Positions 59,200 to 64,000 of a stretch of DNA of 64,000 nt are shown here, piece after piece. This DNA comes from Apostichopus japonicus (taxonomy: Eukaryota; Echinodermata; Holothuroidea; Aspidochirotida; Stichopodidae), in the NCBI RefSeq assembly GCF_037975245.1, contig NC_092561.1, forward strand, positions 15,319,001-15,383,000. The letters run 5' to 3'. The notes beneath the pieces are model-generated. The model was not told the DNA's origin, searched no databases, and was given only the letters and a program-made list of their open reading frames with translations. Each line of letters starts with the position of its first letter. The stretch's first letter is position 1. Both the position numbers and the translations under genes were made by a program.

Positions 59200-62100
59200 T
59201 ATATATATACACAACATATATATATATATATACACACACATATATATATATATATCACATAGAATGTTGGTCAATATTCACAAAGAGTGCTCTATGCCAA
59301 GGCAGAGCTAGAATATCACATAATATACTTAACAAAACTATCATCATACTGCTACTCGGAGTTTCACATGTGCGGCTCGCGCACCGATCATCAGGCAACT
59401 GAACAACATAGGCTATCTCGGCTTCAGGCGTGTGTGTTTACGGTTGCCATGGCGACAGTGCGATAACAGCTCGGTTCTTTTGTTAATACAATCGAATGAC
59501 AGATGCATCAACAAAAGAACCGAGCTGTTATCGCACTGTCGCCATGGCAACCGTAAACACACACGCCTGAAGCCGAGATAGCCTATGTTGTTCAGTTGCC
59601 TGATGATCGGTGCGCGAGCCGCACACGTGAAACTCCGAGTAGCAGTATGATGATAGTTTAGTTAAGTATATTATGTGATATATATATATATATATATATG
59701 TACATATATTTCAGGCCTCGATTTTGCGACTGGCGAGCAAAAAATTCACTACGCTCGACATTTTGGCGAGTGGCTCATTCGTTCACTGACTACTGTATAC
59801 GATAGGCTTGCTATTAACTTGTGAGCTAATCAAGAAAGGCGTATTGCCTAATGTTACACATCACAGTAGTATTATCAAGTGCACTGTTACAAGTAGGTCC
59901 TAAGGAACAGCTCTGTTCACCAGCATGAAACTAATTTTATACTCAAAACAGGGAGTTGTTCCATTACAACTCTCTGCTCAAACTACATTTACGTATCTCG
60001 AAATGAACAACAGGAAGTTTATTAGATTAAATTGTAGTAAAAAAATTGATAATTCTTGAGACCTGACCAATGAAAGCTGTAAGTCCGACACTCGGTAATC
60101 GATCGATTATAAAAATAATAATTGTCAGTGCCAAGCGTTATCTAAAGTTGACAACGATACTAACACATGTATACACTGATACAGTAGTCTGCTATCATGT
60201 CCAGTGCAAGTTATAGATAGTCAGCCATGCCATTGCATATTTTTGTGGTCACTTTTACAAAGCAAGTCCTAAACAAAGATCGTTTGCTGTGAACAAGAAA
60301 CCATGCTTAGGGTAGCATTGTTGAGTCAAGCACTGTGGATGTTCAAGCATTCAAAAACAACAATTCCATTCTTGCCTTGTGCTTTGCTACTGTGAAAGAG
60401 TTCCAAGCAGTAATGTGAGAAGCTATCATAAATATGAGGGGGGGGGGGGGCGGGGTGAAGTGTGGCAAAAATTGCTGGAGTATTTAGTTTTGCAGATGTT
60501 GCTATGGTCCAAATGGAATGCTGAACTTACTATGTTATGTCAATATTTCAACATTTTAACTACACAAATTTGACATATGCATGAGGTATACATATGGATA
60601 TGCCCAAAAAAATTGTAAATGTCTTTATGGCAAGAAATAAGGAGAATAATTCAATTGTGAACCATAACTTAGTTTGCAGGAGTAAGACCTTTGTTTCAAT
60701 GATATCTTATTATCTTTTTTTTTAAATTTTATTAATTTTGTTTCCACAGACAGAGAACGAAACTAATGTGGTTGACTTCACCGACAGGTTTGTTTATGTT
60801 GCAGGCCGTACCGTGAACAACTTCCATAGAGGCTTTTCAAAGAGAATATGTTTAAAACAGTGTGGCGATGTTATGCCTGGCAGTGTTTGCTTACAGGTAA
60901 CCATAATTATGTTTATTACCAACAATAAACAGGAATTAAAACAAATTATATGAAGAAAATTGTCATCAGTTTGTACATTTAACAGGGCCCACTGTGGCCA
61001 TTTCAAGCTAGAGTCTGGTGATCATGACAACCTTCCTGAACCTATGTAGCCGTGGTGATATCACAATGTGTGTGTGTGTTTGTCTGGGATGAGCTGCATG
61101 TATCCATGATGTGGTACAGAGATAAAAATTGCATGGTAAATGTCCCATTTTGAATACAAGAAATCTGTGATATTTAGTTTAAATCAAGGACAGCAGATTA
61201 CAGAGGTCAAAAAGAAAGAACAAAATTGGTTGTCAAAATGGTATCTCGAAGAGAGAAGCTTCATGTGTTAGATCCTTAAAAAGAGGTCACAAATTGCATC
61301 ATTAGAACATCTACCCATCATTGGATCTACTTACTTTGCTACCAAGTTACCCTTTTGGAAGTAAGGTGAGATCCAAATGTGCTGATACTACCAAGATGAT
61401 CATTCTAACATCTGCGTCGGAAACATACGTGGTCAAACATGCCGTTTTCGAGTAGCATTGTGGAATATTGTTATCGTCCCTATTCCAGTTACCGCTATCT
61501 GACGATGGAAAATGTCTTTCAAAGGGACTGGCCAAATGGCTGATCAGAATGCAATTGAGATATCACAGTTAGAAAACAAACTAGCATATTTTTTTTCTGA
61601 AGACATGATTTCGTAAATTAAGTAAGCAACTTGTCAAAAAAAATAAGCTGCAGCAGCTGCAAAAATCCCCTGGAGCAAGACTGATATCAAATATCAAAGA
61701 AAAGAGATTATCTCGGCTAACTAGCATCGCCTGTTTTTGTGAAACTTTATTGCCTATTGAGTGAAACTACTAAGCACAGAAGACTTCATCCTATGCATCC
61801 TGGCTGCAGGCCCCTCAGCATTCTAGTTTTGACACAGTGCCATTTTGTAATGGTTGCTTTTGTATACAAGAGAGAACTTCAGTGTTGATATGTTTTGGAA
61901 CTCTTTGGTTACGTAGTTAGTCTACCGATTTTAAGTTTGACCCCTTACATGTTATATACGCTGTGTGTGCACAACTTTGGAAATGAGCAGAGGTGACACA
62001 TATTGACAATTTTTAACGGTGTCCTTTTTTACCTGTTTTTTCAACTGTTGGGATCTGTGCGCAGATTGATGAAATGGCAAGAGTTGCGCCCACTTTTCTG

Positions 62101-63104
62101 TATGCAGAAAACTTCATAAAATGGCTAGAATCATTAGCGAATTGGTTGGAGGACAGGGAGTTGATGGTAGACGAAGGAAGAATATCACAGTGAGTCATGT
62201 TGGATTTTTATTATATTCTCCTGTGAGATAGTTCCAAATTCATAATGCTGGAATTAAAATATCAAAGTAATTTGCGATGTTTGCCTCTGATTGATTGAAA
62301 AGTTGTGCAATGTTACCAAGGTTACACTATTGGTCATGATGCACTACTGACCGAGACCTGATTCAATTTGACCACAGTCCACAATGGCTTAAGTTTTTGA
62401 GGAGTGGTCAGGGACCATGGTCTTACAACTGACCCTTGCAAACTGACCCGGTTTTATGCGCCCACGATGAATGTTTGTTTTGATACTTGTGCTTGTTTTA
62501 GGTCACTGAGAAGTTATTACCCTGCGATTGGTTACAGTGGTTAAAACTGTGCAGTGTTTAGTCATGTACCAAGGCACACTGCTGTCTGCCAGCTAGGAGA
62601 ACCCTACATGTTCAATTAGCAGACTACATGAAGCGGACGCAACTTAACCCTCACAAAATCTGGGATCAGTCATATAGTCACAAGCAAACACTTTCTCTTC
62701 TTGACAGTTCGTACTTTTCCAGGTTGCAATGGTCAAGTTGAGTCGGCTTGGGTTCGGCTGGTCAGTGTGCAGTTGGGTCAAATGTTATTGTCTGTGACAT
62801 TTCGAATGCAGGAAGACATGAGGTGCAACCCAGTCATTGCAGGTTTCATCAATGTGTCCTTTTGAAATGCAAGTTTTTATTTTGTCAGCTAAAATGGGAA
62901 TTTTTTCCTCCTAATGAAATTGCAATAACGTTCGTCTGCACAGATTTGTCCATGAACCTGATTGTTGGGAAGAGACGGAGAAAGTCAGAGTTTCCGTGGC
63001 AACAGCCTTGGTTCCAGAATTCAGTTCGTTGATCATATCGGATGTTAAGTTGATGCATGCTTACCAGATCACCATGTCCATGGATGATTGCACTCTGCCA
63101 AAAT
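44433..63104 (+). CDS. FBXO3: FBXO3-type F-box protein, exons 1-7 (copy B, runs off right edge)
   Basis: Exons: 44433-44515, 46459-46548, 55547-55704, 58839-59062, 60750-60896, 62065-62189, 62944-63104. They join in frame to 329 codons, and each has the same intron phase as its copy A partner. F-box: LPDEVIADSIFSLLDYKSLA, then GNWKVLCRRYW. Exon 3: DMGQYIHVYVPIRRLWN. SMI1/KNR4-like part: LPLEFRCSYRICNGQQ and FIKWLESL. Start of the ApaG domain: VRVSVATALVPEFSSL and AYQITMSMDD. Exon 2 differs from copy A at 8 of 31 residues. The final three exons (rest of ApaG and the C-terminus) were not found before 64000. No frame breaks are seen, so both copies appear functional. The introns hold most of the window's mobile elements. 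Predicted role: substrate receptor of an SCF ubiquitin ligase. Confidence 0.88.
45039..45578 (-). mobile_element. Internally deleted hAT element (intron 1 of copy B)
   Basis: The ends CAGACCTGTCAACCTG and the complement CAGACCCGTCAACTCT form terminal inverted repeats around 540 bp. A possible degenerate target duplication is TTAACCC / TAAACCC. The interior contains AATAGGGAGA and CCGGGAGA repeats and the C-terminal piece of a transposase gene. Confidence 0.75.
45209..45485 (-). pseudogene. hAT transposase C-terminal (dimerisation) fragment
   Basis: About 90 codons are open on the minus strand up to TGA at 45211-45209. They read QQLVLCLVIPHSNAEQERLF, then SVVRMNKTGSRSSLKLDGTL, then SSMLAMKS. 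This is the conserved hAT C-terminal dimerisation motif (the IPHSNAEQERLFSVV block), followed by a tail ending NYNKKQ. The catalytic domain and zinc finger are missing, so it is a fragment kept by a deletion derivative. It is not closely similar to the 843-residue hAT-derived protein at 13.4-16.0 kb. Confidence 0.85.
46952..51786. mobile_element. 4.8-kb non-coding TIR element with repeated GTTTCGGACATCACC motifs (intron 2 of copy B)
   Basis: Perfect 27-bp terminal inverted repeats at 46952-46978 and 51760-51786 (left end begins TGGGTCTGTTCACGTTAAAG). No frame above about 95 codons was recognised inside. About eleven copies of GTTTCGGACATCACC occur in both orientations in two clusters. Left cluster: about 47478, 47509, 47871 (variant), 48060 (variant), 48080. 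Right cluster: about 50806, 50825, 51001, 51020, 51190, 51402. A second motif, TGTGGACGGAAA, recurs near 51035, 51208, 51388 and (inverted) 51587. I found no clear target duplication. A tRNA-derived SINE sits inside. The superfamily is not recognised. Confidence 0.75.
48541..48765 (-). mobile_element. tRNA-derived SINE (family 1), diverged copy
   Basis: Matches the SINE at 56412-56645: GCAAGCAGGAACTCGC, AGCTGACCGAAG and GGCGTTAACCACT are shared. On the minus strand the A box region reads GCGCAGTGGTTAACGCC; the B box is decayed. It lies inside the 4.8-kb TIR element. Confidence 0.75.
52029..52156 (+). repeat. 16-bp tandem repeat, eight copies
   Basis: Eight head-to-tail units of the form CTCTATGTTCCGACGT with one or two changes each, 128 bp in all, next to a fold-back element. 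Confidence 0.92.
52165..52940. mobile_element. Imperfect fold-back element, about 775 bp
   Basis: The left part (TTTTATCCAAAAAATCGTTT, GACCCCAATATTTTTGTGA, GTGACCCAAACAGTGCTT) is matched in reverse order and complement by the right part (AAGCACTGTTTGGGTCA, ATATTGGGGTCACAAACAA, AAATTTTTGGATAAAA). Arms of about 230 bp flank about 300 bp. The 16-bp tandem repeat abuts its left edge. Confidence 0.8.
53029..53150 (-). mobile_element. Perfect 20-bp-arm palindrome plus repeat end, related to 17.4 kb
   Basis: AAGTTGGCCTGACGTTTCGA (53029-53048) and its exact complement (53060-53079) flank an 11-nt loop. To the right, ACACAGGCTCTTTAGTAGAT and AAGCAGTTTGCTAACAGTTT are the complement of 17398-17440. On the minus strand the order is the same as at 17.4 kb. 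The hammerhead 3' half (GATC, then GAAACGTC, then AGGCC) is intact. The 5' core has been replaced by the mirror of that 3' half. Confidence 0.7.
53740..54590. repeat. Tandem array of a dispersed repeat, roughly 150-170-bp unit
   Basis: Units share ACCTTGTAAACACGATATCT, then CAAGAAG, then TTGGACCAATCTCATATTT and GAGTACCACATT. Related single units lie near 33195-33330 (TCGTAAACACGATAACTCAA) and more weakly near 30990 and 39330. This is a dispersed family that has expanded here. Confidence 0.75.
55355..55460 (+). repeat. Repeat pair with 53890-53995
   Basis: Both copies share GTTCTTTTCCCCGA, TTGATCTTAAAGGTGGGGGC and CTCTTCTCTCTTC, each following a C-rich run, in the same orientation about 1.46 kb apart. 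A 178-codon minus-strand frame across this area is not convincing as a gene. Confidence 0.75.
55705..56411. other. Intron 3 of copy B, proximal part; nothing recognised
   Basis: AT-rich intron sequence before the SINE cluster. Confidence 0.4.
56412..56645 (-). mobile_element. tRNA-derived SINE (family 1)
   Basis: On the minus strand, an A box-like TAGCCTAGTGGTTAACGCC and a B box GGTTCGATTCC sit at tRNA spacing, followed by a body of about 150 bp ending GAACTCCTGCTTGC-like sequence and a (TACA)n tail. Such elements are transcribed by RNA polymerase III and moved by LINE machinery. Confidence 0.85.
56718..56790. repeat. TA dinucleotide microsatellite
   Basis: About 35 TA units. Further TA runs lie at about 56945-57028, 57812-57890, 58110-58148, 59168-59256 and 59679-59700. 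Many serve as insertion sites of elements in this intron. Confidence 0.95.
56791..56905 (+). mobile_element. tRNA-derived SINE (family 2)
   Basis: The A box region TAGTGGTTAGGGTGTTCGC and the B box GGTTCGAATCC (56837-56847) are at tRNA spacing. A short tail follows (GGAGGCTGAAAGTTTTTTCA, then TTGATTTTCCAGCTCA). The inverted relative is at 58636-58760. Confidence 0.85.
57029..57811. mobile_element. 783-bp hAT-type non-autonomous element
   Basis: Starts CAGGGTTCTGCC and ends with the complement of CAGGTTCTGCCC, with ATATATAT on both sides (57021-57028, 57812-57819). The flanks are TA repeats, so the duplication is weak evidence on its own. The interior shares CTCGGGAAGGGCCGTTTCC with the remnant at 18959-19127. 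Confidence 0.75.
57893..58100 (-). mobile_element. Hammerhead-bearing SINE-like repeat (family 3), copy 1
   Basis: On the minus strand a B box GGTTCGATTCC runs into the hammerhead (57969-58024), then a tail with CTTTATTTATTTACTATATA and TGTCATACCACTTGCTTTAC. The tRNA-like 5' part is disrupted. A GTGTGAAACTCTGAGTAACA block (about 58097-58078) matches the hammerhead-like 3' half found at 59.3-59.7 kb. Confidence 0.75.
57969..58024 (-). ncRNA. Type I hammerhead ribozyme motif, copy 1
   Basis: The layout equals copy 2: outer helix ATTCC/GGAAT, inner stem I CTTCGT/GTGAAG, core CTGATGA, GAAA, palindromic ACCGGT stem III and cleavage triplet GTC. Stem II is shortened to 3 bp (GTC/GAC) by one change, so activity may be reduced. 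Confidence 0.7.
58148..58330 (-). mobile_element. Hammerhead-bearing tRNA-derived SINE (family 3), copy 2
   Basis: On the minus strand, an A box TGGTCGAGTGGTAC and a B box GGTTTGATTCC give a tRNA-like head. The hammerhead (58236-58181) follows directly, then a tail with CTTTATTGATTTACTTTATA. This is the most complete copy of the family. Confidence 0.8.
58181..58236 (-). ncRNA. Type I hammerhead ribozyme motif, copy 2 (best)
   Basis: Minus strand, 5' to 3': ATTCC, bulge TAC, CTTCGC (stem I), CTGATGA (core), stem II GTCC with loop CAAAA and GGAC, GAAA, palindromic stem III ACCGGT, then C (triplet GTC). Cleavage is predicted between 58193 and 58192. GTGAAG then pairs with CTTCGC (one G-U), and GGAAT pairs with ATTCC. 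All core residues match the hammerhead consensus. Stem III has no loop, so cleavage would need a dimer or two joined copies, as proposed for minimal hammerheads in Penelope-like elements and some satellite RNAs. Confidence 0.82.
58440..58612 (-). mobile_element. Hammerhead-bearing SINE-like repeat (family 3), copy 3
   Basis: The B box GGTTCGATTCC and hammerhead (58577-58522) are followed by CTTTATTGGTTTACTGTATA and TGTCATACCACTTGCTACAC, matching the tail of copy 1. The 5' tRNA-like part is cut short by the neighbouring TCATCATTATCATA sequence. Confidence 0.78.
58522..58577 (-). ncRNA. Type I hammerhead ribozyme motif, copy 3
   Basis: Same 56-nt layout as copy 2. Stem II is 3 bp (GTC/GAC) and the cleavage triplet is GTT, which still obeys the NUH rule. 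Stem I and the outer helix are unchanged. Confidence 0.7.
58636..58760 (-). mobile_element. tRNA-derived SINE (family 2), inverted copy
   Basis: On the minus strand, an A box region TAGTGGTTGGGGTGTCCGC and a B box GGTTCGAATCC are followed by GGAGGCTGTAAGTTTTTTCA and TTGGATTTTCCAACTCA. It corresponds to the plus-strand copy at 56791-56905. It ends about 80 bp before exon 4 of copy B. Confidence 0.85.
59349..59398 (-). ncRNA. Hammerhead-like motif, left arm of fold-back
   Basis: Mirror copy of 59596-59645; differs by one base (CATGTG in place of CACGTG) near the base of stem II. Confidence 0.45.
59596..59645 (+). ncRNA. Hammerhead-like motif, right arm of fold-back
   Basis: TTGC, then core CTGATGA, then a stem II of GTGCG/CGCAC (loop CGAGC) with a C-G, G-C base, a bulged A and a U-U closing pair. 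GAAA follows. Stem III is ACT/AGT with loop CCG and triplet GTA, and GCAG pairs back to TTGC. The strictly conserved core residues are present. The U-U in place of the usual G-C below stem II and the short stem I make activity uncertain. Confidence 0.5.
59705..60749. other. Intron 4 of copy B, distal part; no gene recognised
   Basis: AT-rich, with a G run near 60439. No supported exon before exon 5. Confidence 0.4.
60897..62943. other. Introns 5 and 6 of copy B; only exon 6 recognised within
   Basis: Apart from exon 6 (62065-62189) I see no coding segment or repeat array. There is a short TG run near 61067. Confidence 0.4.
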
Positions 63105-64000
63105 GTAAGTTTAAAAAAAAAGAAGAAAAAAAAGTATTTATTAATGCCAGCAGCTTTAAAAGGTAAAATTCAGACAAAGAATCCCAATAAAGATTCCTAG
63201 CATATAGAAGGAAATTAGTCATATTTATAATCAGCATTTATTTTTATGCCGCTTAAGCCACCACAAATGTGGGAGAAGCCTGCAAGGGCTTCTGGAGTAC
63301 AACTTACACCACAGGTGGCTTCCAATTCAACAGTTTAACTCAAATTTGGAATCTTTTCAATTTAGAAAGTCATTTCAGGTGCTAAGCCTAATATTGCTTC
63401 AAATGCCACGGCCTGTAAATTCCATAACAAGGACAGTAAAAGTTATAATACTGAGCCATTTGTGAAGGCCTGTGTTTTAGTTATTTACATTTTACAGCCA
63501 TTTGTAGTTTATCAGTCATAATAAAGGCACTCTATCACAAGTAGGGATCTGGCTGTGTAGGATGAAGCCTAAATTTGCAGCATAGTTCACACCACAGGCA
63601 CTCCAGTTTCACATCAATAACCAGTGCCAGTCTGCTGAAATAGTCTCTATTGTTTATTTATGTTTGATATTATATATTTGAGATTTATTGTTTATGGCAA
63701 TTGTCTTCTCATGTTCACCCGAAAACTTTTTAAACATGACACATCTTCTGTCAATAAAAAAAAAATTCTTCTTTCAGTTGTATCAATTAAAGAAAACAAA
63801 CAACCATTTTGCAACAGCTAATACTTCCATGTTGAATCATATCTTATACTCACGATTAGTACTGTATTATACTATACTCACGATTATATATTATACTCAA
63901 TATATCTTATACTCAGTATATATTATATTCACGATAAGTAATATATGTTTGTGAAAATTCTGATTATTGTAAGTTGGATTGTAGTAGGAATGCTCGAAAT
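63105..64000. other. Start of intron 7 of copy B; no exon 8 found
   Basis: AT-rich, with a TATACTCACGATTA-type short repeat near 63845-63940. The exon expected to encode the EVQGEGVIG-like part of the ApaG domain is absent, so it must lie beyond the window. Confidence 0.5.

Larger units (their letters stand above)
59313..59681. mobile_element. 369-bp fold-back element with 172-bp arms (intron 4 of copy B)
   Basis: Left arm 59313-59484 and right arm 59510-59681 are reverse complements with only about two mismatches, around a 25-nt loop. Both ends abut TA repeats. Such near-identity implies recent formation or arm-to-arm correction. Each arm contains a hammerhead-like core. Confidence 0.92.

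Overview
The window is animal nuclear DNA, most likely from an echinoderm. Genes are split by GT-AG introns, repeats are abundant, and there are no operons. The linker histone at 41.3-41.9 kb has the Lys/Glu/Arg-rich insertion after the globular domain that echinoderm H1 proteins carry. The species cannot be fixed from sequence alone.

Layout. (1) 0-2.8 kb, minus strand: the first two coding exons of a gene whose EF-hand-like domain resembles KASH5/CCDC155; it runs off the left edge. (2) 2.9-12.1 kb: no gene recognised. (3) 12.1-17.5 kb, minus strand: the tail of a non-LTR retrotransposon, a long intact hAT-transposase-derived gene with two N-terminal zinc fingers, and a cysteine-cluster exon. 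(4) 20.5-37.7 kb, plus strand: a complete ten-exon gene (425 codons) for an FBXO3-type F-box protein (F-box, SMI1/KNR4-like region, ApaG domain). (5) 41.3-41.9 kb, minus strand: a solitary intronless histone H1 gene with its 3' histone stem-loop and a CCAAT/TATA promoter. (6) 44.4-63.1 kb and beyond, plus strand: a second FBXO3-type gene with the same exon phases, cut by the right edge after exon 7. The two F-box genes are an old tandem duplication with histone H1 between them.

The introns and spacers hold many mobile elements. Several hAT-type miniature elements have 8-bp target duplications. A 690-bp element has a 9-bp duplication. A 4.8-kb non-coding element has perfect 27-bp terminal inverted repeats and about eleven copies of a 15-base motif. 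There are tRNA-derived SINEs, fold-back elements and at least ten tandem-repeat arrays. The most striking observation is in intron 3 of the second F-box gene: three SINE-like copies each contain what folds on paper as a 56-nt type I hammerhead ribozyme with a palindromic stem III. A 369-bp near-perfect palindrome in the next intron carries a second, more diverged hammerhead-like core in each arm.

The two F-box proteins are expected to act as substrate receptors of SCF (SKP1-CUL1-F-box) ubiquitin ligases. Histone H1 is a chromatin component. No shared pathway among the genes is evident. All exon boundaries were read by eye from splice consensus, reading frame and protein similarity; no search was run.
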